Shown here: positions 53,954 to 63,408 of the stretch, piece after piece
How the letters are laid out: every line of letters starts with the position of its first letter
How positions within the stretch are numbered: position 1 is the stretch's first letter
Assembly: GCF_020166105.1 (NCBI RefSeq)
Contig: NZ_JAIUJY010000002.1
Span: 186,001-250,000 of the forward strand
Source: Blastococcus sp. LR1
GTDB lineage: Bacteria > Actinomycetota > Actinomycetes > Mycobacteriales > Geodermatophilaceae
Reading direction: 5' to 3'
DNA length: 64,000 nucleotides
The notes under the pieces: model-generated
Seen by the model: only the letters and a program-made list of their open reading frames with translations
What the model was told of the DNA's origin: nothing
Databases searched by the model: none
Translations under genes and position numbers: made by a program

Positions 53954-55330
53954 TCAGCGCAGCTGCGCCGCGACCGCCAGACCCTGCACGACCTGGTCGC
54001 TCAGCGAGGAGACGCCCACCCCGGCCAGCACGCCGGTGGGCAGCGCCTCCGGGCAGGCCTCGGCGAGAGCGGCGCGGGCGTCCTCGTCGGCGGCGAGAGC
54101 GGCCGCGGTCGGAACGGCGATCCCGTTGGCCGACGTCATGGTCGCCAGCACCCGCACGTCGCGCAGCCCCTCCCCCTCGGTCACCGGGTCCACACCGAGC
54201 AGCTCGCACAGCTCGGACACCAGGCGGGGGCCGAGGTCCTCGCCCGGAAGGCGGGAACCGGCCTCCACCACGACGCGGTGCCACTCGGGGTCCCGGCCGG
54301 CCATCAGGTCCTGATCGGTGATCCGGTAGGTCGCGAGCGCGGGGTCGAGCACGGCCAGGCTCGGTGAGGGCGCCGTCATCGCCGCTCCGCGCACCAGGCA
54401 GCACACGACGACGACGGCAGCTCCCGGGACCCGCGCGGTGACGGGCAGTCCCAGCAGGTGCTGCACGCGGTCGTGGCCCAGTCCGAGCACCGGCCGGGCG
54501 TGCGAGACCACTGTGCCGTCCGCCGTCCTCACCTGCCAGCCCGCGGGCCCGGCGGCCAGCGACTCCACCGCCGCGGCCGACACGTGCACGTTCGGCAGCC
54601 GAGCCACCCGGCTCTCCAGAGCGGCGACCACCTCGGCGACGGCGCCGCCCTCGGTCGTCCAGAAGCGGTGCTCCGGCAGGCCGGCGGCCTCCCCGGCGCA
54701 GGCGGCGGCCAGCGTCTCGGGCCAGTAGAGCGGCAACCAGGCGGCGCGGTGGTAGCGGGCGAGCAGCTCGCCGGCGAGCGGTCCGAGCACCTTGTCCGCG
54801 AACGGCTCGACCAGCCGGCCGTGCAGCTGCGGTCCGTGGTTGAGCCGGGCGGCCTCCGCGTAGGTCAGCGTGTCGTAGGCGGCCCCGGTCGTCTTGGCGG
54901 CGGCGTGCGCGGGGTCGTTCCGGGACAGCGGCGCCGGCGGAGGGACGTCCAGCTCGGCGAGCACGTCGAGCCGGTCGGCGAGCAGGTGGTCCGGCCGCCG
55001 GCGACCCTCGACCAGGGCCTCGGGGGTCGGCGAGCACCGCAAGCCTGCGTGGGCGTCGAGCCAGTCGTCGACCAGCGTTCCGAACCGCGTCCAGTCGTAG
55101 CGGCGCTCGGGCCGGTAACCCGCGGGGTCCGGCGCCGGGCCGGAGCCGGGGCTGCGCTCGAGGACCACCATGCCGACGTCGAACGTGGTGCCGCTGACCG
55201 TCCGCCCGCGGAAGTGCCCGCCGGCGGGGCGCCCGTCGGTGACCAGGACGACGTCACGCCCGGCCTCGCCGAGCTCGGCGGCGGCCACCAGGACCGCGAG
55301 GTTGTTGCCGACCAGCAGCGCGTCAGTCAC
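53954..55330 (-). CDS. FAD/NAD(P)-binding oxidoreductase of the sugar cluster
   Basis: 458 residues. Begins with a Rossmann motif in variant form (ALLVGNNLAVLVAAAELGEAG), then PAGGHFRGRTVSGTTFDVGMVVLE, a layout like UDP-galactopyranose mutase or amine-oxidase flavoproteins, with a C-terminal region ending SSLSDQVVQGLAVAAQL. The true substrate is unknown. The GTG start at 55330 lies 8 bases inside the methyltransferase gene, with GGAG upstream; an ATG at 55345 would overlap more. Last of three overlapping minus-strand genes. Confidence 0.72.
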   Translation of the reverse strand: MTDALLVGNNLAVLVAAAELGEAGRDVVLVTDGRPAGGHFRGRTVSGTTFDVGMVVLERSPGSGPAPDPAGYRPERRYDWTRFGTLVDDWLDAHAGLRCSPTPEALVEGRRRPDHLLADRLDVLAELDVPPPAPLSRNDPAHAAAKTTGAAYDTLTYAEAARLNHGPQLHGRLVEPFADKVLGPLAGELLARYHRAAWLPLYWPETLAAACAGEAAGLPEHRFWTTEGGAVAEVVAALESRVARLPNVHVSAAAVESLAAGPAGWQVRTADGTVVSHARPVLGLGHDRVQHLLGLPVTARVPGAAVVVVCCLVRGAAMTAPSPSLAVLDPALATYRITDQDLMAGRDPEWHRVVVEAGSRLPGEDLGPRLVSELCELLGVDPVTEGEGLRDVRVLATMTSANGIAVPTAAALAADEDARAALAEACPEALPTGVLAGVGVSSLSDQVVQGLAVAAQLR

Positions 55331-56072
55331 GACGGGGCTCCGCATCCATCCAGATCTCCGACCCGAGCTCCGGAAGCTGCTCGGTGAGCCGGTCGAGGCC
55401 GTCGAGGAGCTCGGGGGTGAGGAAGCCGTCGTCGACGAGCCGCTGCATCTGGGCGTGGGTGAACGGCTTGACGAGGATGCTGCCCCGCTCGCGCACGGTG
55501 AACCCGGCGGCGGTGAGCGCCCGCTCCAGGCTCCCGGCGTCGTAGATGCGGTGCTGCTGCAGCCGCCGCTGGTTCGCCGACTCCGCGGCGGGGTGCGGGA
55601 TGAGACCCATCGCCACCGCGAGCAGCCGGTGCAGCGAGTGCGCGCTGGGCACGTTGACGTGCAGCACCCCGTTCGGCGCGCACAGGGTGCGGGCGCTCCC
55701 GAGCAGCAGCTCGGGGTCGGGGACCTCGTGCAGCAGCCCGCTCAGCACCACCATGTCGAAGGGGCCTCCGACGTCGTCGGGCCGGACATCCTCGGCCGGC
55801 CCCTGCACCACGGTGACCTGCGGGCGCCCCTCGCCCAGCCGGCGGGCGTGCTCGGCGAAGGCGGGAGTCGGCTCGATCACCGTGCAGGCGAGCTCCGGGA
55901 GATCGAGGAAGAGCGGCTCCTGACCGCAGCCGATCTCCAGGAGCCGGCGCGGCGCACGCGCCGCCACCCGGGACAGGACCCGGCGACGCCGGAAGCCCAC
56001 CTGGATCGGCTCGAACGGTGACCGGCCGTACTCCTCGGCGTAGTCCCCGAGGTCGCGCGGCGCATCGCTCAT
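55323..56072 (-). CDS. Class I SAM-dependent methyltransferase
   Basis: 249 residues. The SAM site LLEIGCGQEPLFLDL, acidic VIEPTPAF, then MVVLSGLLHEVPDPELLL and the LHVNVPSAHSLHRLLAVAMGLI stretch are typical of Methyltransf_12/23 enzymes in glycan clusters. Target unknown; a sugar O- or N-methylation fits the context. Its ATG overlaps the stop of the GNAT gene (ATGA) and its end overlaps the FAD protein. Confidence 0.82.
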   Translation of the reverse strand: MSDAPRDLGDYAEEYGRSPFEPIQVGFRRRRVLSRVAARAPRRLLEIGCGQEPLFLDLPELACTVIEPTPAFAEHARRLGEGRPQVTVVQGPAEDVRPDDVGGPFDMVVLSGLLHEVPDPELLLGSARTLCAPNGVLHVNVPSAHSLHRLLAVAMGLIPHPAAESANQRRLQQHRIYDAGSLERALTAAGFTVRERGSILVKPFTHAQMQRLVDDGFLTPELLDGLDRLTEQLPELGSEIWMDAEPRRD

Positions 56073-57019
56073 GCGGCGACCCCCTTGCTCCCCAGCGACG
56101 CTACCAACACCTTCCGGGTGCCCGGGACGGCGCCGACGCTGCGCTTGAACTGCGCGAGCCCGCGGTTGGGCGAGCCGTCGTGCTCGCTCGAGGGGCCCAG
56201 GTCGAGCAGCCGCGCGCCGCCCTCGACCGACCGCTGGACGAGCAGGTGGGCCAGCAGATTCATCGGCGAGCGCTGCAGCCCGTGGTCGGGCCGGTCGCCC
56301 CAGGCGACGAGCAGGTCGACGTCGTCGAGCACCCGGTAGACGACGGCGGCGGCGACGTCCCGCCCGTCGTGGCGGAGCAGGCAGGCGCGGATGCTGCCGG
56401 GGAACGCGGCGCTCGCCCGGGACAGGTAGGACGCCGACAGGCCCGGCGGTCGGCCGTGCGCGGACCGGTTGGCCTCGAGGACGTCGGTGCACGCCGCCAG
56501 CAGGTCGTCGTCGTCGGCGTCGACCAGCGCGTAGGGCAGCCCCTGGTCCGCGCGGACGTCACGGGCGCGCTTCTTCCCGAGCAGCTCCAGCGGGTCCGCG
56601 CCGGCGGCGAGCGGGCGCAGGTCGACCGTGTGGTTGAGCCCGCAGAGCTCGACCCGGGCGCCGGCGCGGTGCAGCGCGTACTCCAGCAGCGGCTCGGCGG
56701 GCGAGTACTCCCCCGGCCGGCAGCGCACCCGCAGCGTCCGGAGACCGTCGGCCCGGGCGGCGGCCACCGCGCCGTCGACGAGACCGAGGACGTCGTCGAG
56801 CGTGGGGTCGGCCCGGGCCCAGTCCGGCCCGCCGAAGGGGGCGCTGTGCCCCGAGAGCAGCTCGCCGTCGGTCACCACGCCCTCGAGCACGCCGACCAGC
56901 CGGTCCCCGTCGCGGTGGACGTACCGCCAGCGGCTGCCCTCCGGCACACCGTTGAGGTCGTGGAACCCCGGGCGGCCGAACAGCAGGCCTCCACCAAAGA
57001 ACTCGCCCACGGTCGTCAA
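56069..57019 (-). CDS. FemAB/GNAT-like acyltransferase
   Basis: About 316 residues. LHRAGARVELCGLNHTVDLRPLAAGADPLELLGKKRARDVR and VEGGARLLDLGPSSEHDGSPNRGLAQFKRSVGA follow the FemAB-like GNAT pattern (Acetyltransf_6), ending in the GxxxFKxxxG-type motif of enzymes that N-acylate amino groups. In this cluster it could acylate the amino sugar. The start chosen is TTG 57019 because GGGAGGGAG lies at the right distance; an ATG at 57034 has no ribosome site. Confidence 0.72.
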   Translation of the reverse strand: MTTVGEFFGGGLLFGRPGFHDLNGVPEGSRWRYVHRDGDRLVGVLEGVVTDGELLSGHSAPFGGPDWARADPTLDDVLGLVDGAVAAARADGLRTLRVRCRPGEYSPAEPLLEYALHRAGARVELCGLNHTVDLRPLAAGADPLELLGKKRARDVRADQGLPYALVDADDDDLLAACTDVLEANRSAHGRPPGLSASYLSRASAAFPGSIRACLLRHDGRDVAAAVVYRVLDDVDLLVAWGDRPDHGLQRSPMNLLAHLLVQRSVEGGARLLDLGPSSEHDGSPNRGLAQFKRSVGAVPGTRKVLVASLGSKGVAA

Positions 57020-57104
57020 GTCTCCCTCCCGCATCCGGTACCCGCCGACGCGATCATCCTGTTCTCTGGTCCCATGCCAGTCGTCGCGCCCCGCGGGGTG
57101 TCCC

Positions 57105-58109
57105 GTGGCTGACCCGCTCGTCAGCATCCTGATCCCGACGTACAACGGGGAACGCTTCCTCAAGCGGGCGCTCGCCTCCGCGCTGGACCAGAGCCTGACC
57201 GACATCGAGGTCGTCGTGGCCGACGACGCGTCCACCGACTCGACCCCGCAGATCCTGGCCGCGGCCGCCGCGGCCGACCCGCGGGTCCGGATCATCCGGC
57301 ACGAGGAGAACGTCGGCGCCTACGACAACCCGCGGACGCTGCTCGAGGCGGCCCGCGGCGAGTTCGTGAAGTTCCTCCTGCACGACGACCTGCTCATGCG
57401 CGACTGCGTCAAGGAGCTGGTCCGCGGCATGCAGGCCACCGAGGGCTCGACCATCGCCTTCTCCCGGCGCTCCATCGTCGGCGAGGACGGCCGCCCCCTC
57501 CCCGACGGCGTGAAGGCGCCGCTGGTCGATCGCGCCGGCCCGCTGGACGGCCGGGAGCTCGGCGACCTGATGCTCTCCAACTGCGTGAACGTCATCGGGG
57601 AGATGACGACGGTGCTGTTCCGGCGCGCCGACGTCGATCCCGGGCACCTGTGGGAGGCCGACGGCCGGCGGCTGGCGGCCATGGGCGACCTGTACCTGTG
57701 GCTCTCGCTCCTCGCCCGCGGGAGCGCGTACTACAGCCCCCGCACGCTCAGCAGCTTCCGCCTGCACGGGGCGCAGCGCTCGAGTGACCAGGTGCGCGTC
57801 CTGCGCGGAGCCCTGGACTGGCCGGTCCTGGTCGACTGGGGTCGGCGGGCAGGCTTCCTCGCCGACCCGGCCCAGCAGCGGGCCGCGTTCGGGAAGGCGC
57901 TGCGCATCGCGGCGGACAACTACGTCGTCCTGCCGCCGAACGCAGGATCGGTCGCCGGCCTCGAGGCGACGTACCTGTCCCTCGTGGCCCTGGCCGAGCT
58001 GGAGGGGGCGCTGCCGGCGGACCAGGACCGGCCACTGCTCGAGCGGGCCCACGCGAGCGACGTCCTGAGCGCGCTCGCGGCTCCGTTCGACACGGCGATG
58101 CCGGACTGA
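57105..58109 (+). CDS. Family 2 glycosyltransferase
   Basis: 334 residues. GT-A fold: VSILIPTYNGERFLKRALASALDQS, the nucleotide-binding Asp in VVVADDASTDST, RVRIIRHEENVGAYDNPRTLLEAARGEFVKFLLHDDLL with the metal-binding acidic motif HDD. No membrane helix. Presumably transfers a sugar made by the neighbouring cluster. GTG start; 69 bases separate it from the divergent acyltransferase gene. Confidence 0.88.
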   Translation: MADPLVSILIPTYNGERFLKRALASALDQSLTDIEVVVADDASTDSTPQILAAAAAADPRVRIIRHEENVGAYDNPRTLLEAARGEFVKFLLHDDLLMRDCVKELVRGMQATEGSTIAFSRRSIVGEDGRPLPDGVKAPLVDRAGPLDGRELGDLMLSNCVNVIGEMTTVLFRRADVDPGHLWEADGRRLAAMGDLYLWLSLLARGSAYYSPRTLSSFRLHGAQRSSDQVRVLRGALDWPVLVDWGRRAGFLADPAQQRAAFGKALRIAADNYVVLPPNAGSVAGLEATYLSLVALAELEGALPADQDRPLLERAHASDVLSALAAPFDTAMPD

Positions 58110-58153
58110 GGAGTGCTGCACGAGCGCCGCGTGCTGAGTAGCCTCGGGCCACG

Positions 58154-59455
<1,302 letters not shown>

Positions 59456-59469
59456 CAGACCGAGCCCAC

Positions 59470-59503
59470 CGGGCCGGGTGACCTCCAGAGGTCACCCGGC
59501 CCG
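59470..59503 (+). terminator. Terminator of gltA
   Basis: A perfect 15-base stem (59470-59484 with 59489-59503), loop CCAG, 14 bases after the stop. Confidence 0.82.
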
Positions 59504-59565
59504 TTGCGTCTCCCGGCGGGGTCCCTACGGTGGGTGCGCCCCAGCACTCGAGAGGACGACGACGC

Positions 59566-59757
59566 ATGGCCGAGCTCCCCGGCGAGGACTTCCTCGTCCT
59601 GCCGCCCATGCCCCTGGCCACCGGCCAGCTGCTCGAACCCGAGGACGACGGCCCTCCGGTGCGGATCACCAAGCTCGAGTTCGTGATCTCCACGGAGGAC
59701 GGCGGGGAGCTGCGCATCCCCCTCGTGCAGCGGCACGGCGCGTGGTGGGCGCCCTGA
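59566..59757 (+). CDS. Small hypothetical protein (63 aa)
   Basis: MAELPGEDFLVLPPMPLATGQLLEPEDDGPPVRITKLEFVISTEDGGELRIPLVQRHGAWWAP. The upstream AGAGGACG provides a ribosome site. It is acidic, Pro-rich, without Cys or a membrane segment. The second half alternates beta-type residues (ITKLEFVISTEDGGELRIPL), suggesting a small beta domain. No family recognised. It lies between the gltA terminator and a structured region, so it is probably transcribed alone. Confidence 0.62.
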   Translation: MAELPGEDFLVLPPMPLATGQLLEPEDDGPPVRITKLEFVISTEDGGELRIPLVQRHGAWWAP

Positions 59758-59785
59758 GCCGGTAGCCCCGGCGACCTCCCCCGAG

Positions 59786-59809
59786 GTTCACCCCTACCCG
59801 GACGGGTGA
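59786..59809 (+). promoter_or_regulatory. Inverted repeat TCACCC...GGGTGA, possible operator
   Basis: TCACCC (59788-59793) and GGGTGA (59804-59809) flank a nested ACCCG-GA-CGGGT. The core ACCCGGACGGGTG also occurs upstream of csbD (3301-3314). Located about 115 bases before the cell-wall peptidase gene. Function unknown. Confidence 0.4.
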
Positions 59810-59853
59810 CCCCGCCTCCGGCGGATTCTTCAAGCATTTCCCCCGGCGTGTCG

Positions 59854-59894
59854 ATGGATGAGTACGAGCTCCTGGTCCCAGGAGCCCCATCCGT
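59854..59894 (+). promoter_or_regulatory. Two-part stem-loop in the leader of the peptidase gene
   Basis: An inner perfect 8-base hairpin (GCTCCTGG 59868-59875, loop TC, CCAGGAGC 59878-59885) is enclosed by an outer 7-pair stem (59854-59860 with 59888-59894, one G-T pair). It ends 27 bases before the GTG. Could be a regulatory leader or a terminator; it does not match a c-di-AMP riboswitch as far as I can see. Confidence 0.45.
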
Positions 59895-59921
59895 ACCGTC
59901 GACGCCCCGGGAGACGCTGCA

Positions 59922-62042
59922 GTGCCTGCTCCGCGTACGCCCGCGCGTGCGTCCTCTCCCCGCTCCACCGCGCAGGGCCGGACCCGCACCACGGCCCCGA
60001 CCCGCACCGCGACGACCCGCGCCACCGCCCCGACCCGCACCGCCCCGACCCGCACCCGCGCCGCGAGCGCTCCACGCCGCGACGGCCGACCGCCCCTGAC
60101 CCCGGCGGAGGCCGCCGCCCTGCGCGACGCACTGGCAGCGCGGGATGCCCACGTCCGCACCGTCGCCCCGGCGCACGGCCGGACCGTGGCGGCCCGGCCC
60201 GGGGTCACCCCCGAGCAGCTGGCCGCCGCGCGTGCCGCCGTCGCCGCGCGCCGTTCAGGTGGAAGCCCGAGCACCCGGACTCCCGGGCGCCGGCCCGCCG
60301 CCGGGCGCAGCGCTGTCCGCCGGGCACCGGCCCGCAGCCGGAAGAAGCCGGCCCCGACCCCCCGCGAGCGCACCGGTTCGCGCTGGTCCACGCGGATCGG
60401 CGTCGTCGCCACGAGCGCTCTGCTGCTCCCCGTCGTCCTAGCCCTGGGCCTTCCCGCCCCCGATCAGCCGACCGGCGGCACCGACACCGTCACCCTGGCC
60501 CTCACCGCGCGCAGCTCGCTGCTCGAGCAGGCCGACCGCTACCGCCAGCTGGAGCGGGCCGCCGACCACCGCCGCGCCCGGCTGCAGCAGGCACGGGACG
60601 CCGAGGAGGCCGCCGAGCAGCGCTTCGCCGCGAAAAAGTCGACGGTCGGTGCCGGTGCCGCTCTGCTGTACCGCTCCGGGCCTGCCGACCGCCTGCCCGT
60701 ACTGGCGCTCGACACACACACCGCCGACGCCGCCCCCGCCGTCTTCCTCCAGCAGGCCGTGGCGGAGCAGACCGAGTCGGAGATCCGGGCCGCCGTCGTC
60801 CACGCCCAGCGCGCGGCGAGCGACCTCCGGACCGCCGGCGCCCGCGTCGAGGCGGCCCGTGCCGACCTCGCCGCCGCCGAGGCCCGCGCCGAGGAGGTGC
60901 TGGTCGACGTGCGCGCCGAGGTCGACGAGCTCTCCCCCGCCGTCTCCGGCGTCCTGGCCGGCATCGGCACGATCCCCGTCGCCGGCCCCCAGCAGGACCG
61001 CAACGACGCCGTGATGCGCCGGTGGCAGGACTACCTGACCCGTCTCGCCACCGCCGGCATCGCGCCGCCGCCCGCGGCCTCGATCACCGATCCCGCGGCC
61101 CTTCCCGACGGCTTCTCCCCCGCGCTCGACGCCGACGGACGACCGCTTCCCGGCGTCGTGTGGGGGATCATCGGCACCGAGCCGGTCACCGTCCTCCCCG
61201 CGGAGACCGTGGCCGCGGTGAGCAACGCGCTGTCCCAGCTCGGCAAGCCGTTCGTGGCCGGCAGCGCCGGTCCGGACACCTACGACTGCGGCGGCTTCAC
61301 CGCGGCGTCCTGGCTCATGGGCGGCTATGCGCTCGCCCGCAGCCCCCGCGCCCAGTGGGCCGGCGGCACCGCCGTCCCCGTGCGGGACCTGCAGGTCGGC
61401 GACCTGGTGTTCTCCCCCGGCGGCGCGGACGTCGGCATGTACCTCGGCGACGGCGACGTCGTCGGCGCCTCCGCCGCCACCTACCAGGTCGGCGTGCGGA
61501 GCCTGGCGCCCGGCGCCTCGGCGACCCGGGTGACCGCGCCCGCACCGTCCGGGCCCAACGCGCCGCTGCCGGCCCTCGCCGACCGCATCGGGGACTGCGG
61601 CGCGCCGCTGCCCGTCCCCGGCCCGGTCAACCCCGCGTGGGGTGGCTGGTCCAACGGCCGGATCCCGGTGGAGGCGCTCTGCCGCCTGGGCGTGGACGGG
61701 CACGCGCTGCGCTGCGACGCGGCCGCCTCCTACGCCCAGCTGGCCGAGGCCTACACGGCCGAGTTCGGCGCGACCCTGTGCATCACCGACTCCTACCGCT
61801 CCTTCGGCGGGCAGGTCGCGGCGTTCCGCAGCAAGCCGGCGCTGGCCGCCGTCCCCGGCACCTCGAACCACGGCTGGGCACTGGCGGTCGACCTGTGCGG
61901 CGGGATCAACGTCGCCGGGACGCCGCAGTGGAGCTGGATGACCGCGCACGCCGCGCGGTTCGGGTTCGTGCAGCCGGACTGGGCGCGCCCCGGTGCCGAG
62001 AAGCCCGAGCCGTGGCACTGGGAGTTCGGCTACATCTCCTAG
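59922..62042 (+). CDS. Cell-wall hydrolase: degenerate NlpC/P60 domain fused to VanY-type D,D-carboxypeptidase
   Basis: 706 residues. An N-terminal cytoplasmic Thr/Arg/Pro repeat region (1-150) is followed by one membrane helix (about 158-177, in the segment IGVVATSALLLPVVLALGL), a long coiled coil (190-330) and an NlpC/P60-like domain (about 430-520) with Cys in TYDCGGFTAASW (C456). The position of the catalytic His is Asp (D503 in GADVGMYLGDG). The C-terminal 170 residues are an M15/VanY peptidase with intact zinc/catalytic motifs: SYRSFGGQ, NHGWALAVD (H650, D657) and EPWHWEF (H699). Probably cuts peptidoglycan stem peptides; the P60 part may only bind. GTG start after GGGAGACGC. Confidence 0.82.
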   Translation: MPAPRTPARASSPRSTAQGRTRTTAPTRTATTRATAPTRTAPTRTRAASAPRRDGRPPLTPAEAAALRDALAARDAHVRTVAPAHGRTVAARPGVTPEQLAAARAAVAARRSGGSPSTRTPGRRPAAGRSAVRRAPARSRKKPAPTPRERTGSRWSTRIGVVATSALLLPVVLALGLPAPDQPTGGTDTVTLALTARSSLLEQADRYRQLERAADHRRARLQQARDAEEAAEQRFAAKKSTVGAGAALLYRSGPADRLPVLALDTHTADAAPAVFLQQAVAEQTESEIRAAVVHAQRAASDLRTAGARVEAARADLAAAEARAEEVLVDVRAEVDELSPAVSGVLAGIGTIPVAGPQQDRNDAVMRRWQDYLTRLATAGIAPPPAASITDPAALPDGFSPALDADGRPLPGVVWGIIGTEPVTVLPAETVAAVSNALSQLGKPFVAGSAGPDTYDCGGFTAASWLMGGYALARSPRAQWAGGTAVPVRDLQVGDLVFSPGGADVGMYLGDGDVVGASAATYQVGVRSLAPGASATRVTAPAPSGPNAPLPALADRIGDCGAPLPVPGPVNPAWGGWSNGRIPVEALCRLGVDGHALRCDAAASYAQLAEAYTAEFGATLCITDSYRSFGGQVAAFRSKPALAAVPGTSNHGWALAVDLCGGINVAGTPQWSWMTAHAARFGFVQPDWARPGAEKPEPWHWEFGYIS

Positions 62043-62043
62043 C

Positions 62044-62808
62044 TCAGAGCCAGGGGAGGTCGACGACGTGCCGCCAGGGCAGCGTGACGCTGGCCTCGCT
62101 CGTCTGACCGGCCAGCCGCCGGGCCACTCCTGGCGAGGCGCAGACGAGCGGCCGGTGCGGGGTCACGACGAGGTGCATGTCCGGCGTCGACAGCCCGGCG
62201 GTGCCGATGCGGTGCAGCATCAGCTCCGGCGCGACCAGTGCCGAGGTCGCGAGGACCGGCACCGTGCGGTGCGACCACAGCGCGAGCGGCCCCTCGACGC
62301 GCATGTCGAGCGAGACGTCGTGCGCGCGGCCGGTCGCGGCGGAGCGGGTCCGGTGCAGTTCCACGGTGCGGGCGGCCGGAGAGGGCGCCCACCGGAGGGC
62401 GAGGTCGTCGCGCACCACGACCACGGTCCAGCCGACCGCGGTCTCCGCGGCGTCGGACCAGTCGACGACGGCGATGCCCGCGCGGGCCGCGGCGTCGTCG
62501 GTGACCGGGCGGCGGGCCACCCAGGCGCGCAGCGCGGTGGCGATGCCCGCGGGAGTCGGCGGCACGCCGGCCCGGCTCATGTCGTCGGCGAGCTCGACCA
62601 GCGGGATCTGCTGGGTGCGCTCGTCCTCCTCCACCCGCAGCGCCGTGCCGGCGCCGGGGCGGCGGACCAGCGCGAGGCGCAGCCGGGAGGTCTCGAGGCG
62701 GGGCAGCACGTCCGTCGCGACGTCGAGCAGGTCGGTGACGTCCACCGGGACGGCGCGGAGACGGTGCAGGAGGCGCGAGGAGGTGCCGAAGACGCTGGAC
62801 GCCGTCAC
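62044..62808 (-). CDS. Hypothetical protein, coupled to 62805-63155
   Basis: 254 residues, no membrane helix or signal. Begins TASSVFGTSSRLLHRLRAVPVDVTDLL. Hydrophobic-strand pattern in GWTVVVVRDDLALRW and DMHLVVTPHRPLVC. It ends PWRHVVDLPWL. No family recognised. Its ATG overlaps the stop of the upstream gene by four bases, so the two are a unit. It converges on the peptidase gene with only one base between the two stops. Confidence 0.72.
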   Translation of the reverse strand: MTASSVFGTSSRLLHRLRAVPVDVTDLLDVATDVLPRLETSRLRLALVRRPGAGTALRVEEDERTQQIPLVELADDMSRAGVPPTPAGIATALRAWVARRPVTDDAAARAGIAVVDWSDAAETAVGWTVVVVRDDLALRWAPSPAARTVELHRTRSAATGRAHDVSLDMRVEGPLALWSHRTVPVLATSALVAPELMLHRIGTAGLSTPDMHLVVTPHRPLVCASPGVARRLAGQTSEASVTLPWRHVVDLPWL

Positions 62809-63155
62809 GGGCGCCCCCTCCTGCTGCCGAGGGTGGCGCGCAGGTTCTCGGGCAGCTCGGGCAGCTCCAGCACGCCGGCGAGCTCGGCCGGGCTGAGCCG
62901 GACCGGGAGCACGTCGTCGTCCCAGCCGGTGGCGAGCCGGACGCGTGCGGTCGAGGTGGGCCAGACCGCCTCGCGGGCGGCGGCCACGTGCAGCTCGGTC
63001 AGCACGTCCTGCAGGTGGATGGTCGTCACCGGATGTCCGTCCCCGTCGGCCAGAGCGGCCTCGACGGTGGTGGCGAGGAGCCGGCGGGCGGCCGAGTCCA
63101 GCCAGTACGGAACCAGTGTCTGGGAGCCGGCGTCACCGGCGGGCAGCGCGCTCAT
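62805..63155 (-). CDS. Hypothetical protein, first of a two-gene unit
   Basis: 116 residues. MSALPAGDAGSQTLVPYWLDSAARRLLATTVEAAL, then VTTIHLQDVLTELHVAAAREAVW and the C-terminal helix SPAELAGVLELPELPENLRATL. Soluble, no Cys, family unknown. GCGGGGA precedes the ATG. The 253 bases upstream to the next gene (63156-63408) show no recognisable element. Confidence 0.68.
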   Translation of the reverse strand: MSALPAGDAGSQTLVPYWLDSAARRLLATTVEAALADGDGHPVTTIHLQDVLTELHVAAAREAVWPTSTARVRLATGWDDDVLPVRLSPAELAGVLELPELPENLRATLGSRRGRP

Positions 63156-63408
63156 CGGTTCCCCGCCCGGTACCACGGTCCGGTTCCCCTGTCCGCCTGT
63201 TCGGCGTGGGAGCGATTGCTCGGACGTGGCGTCACACCGTGGATATCGGCAGCCTCGGGCCCCCGTGTACCCCTTCGCCGGCGGTTTTCCGAAAGCGACG
63301 TCGTGACCGCGCGTGTCGGCCTCCGACGTGACGCCCGTCGCACCTCGTGCGTAACCCCTGGTGAACCGGCGCGTTCTCATGGCGACACCCCACGACCGGG
63401 AGGCTCCC

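Noticed and set aside
59758-59921. c-di-AMP riboswitch before the NlpC/P60 gene
   Set aside because: The expected conserved blocks are not visible and the region is short; recorded only as an unnamed structured leader.
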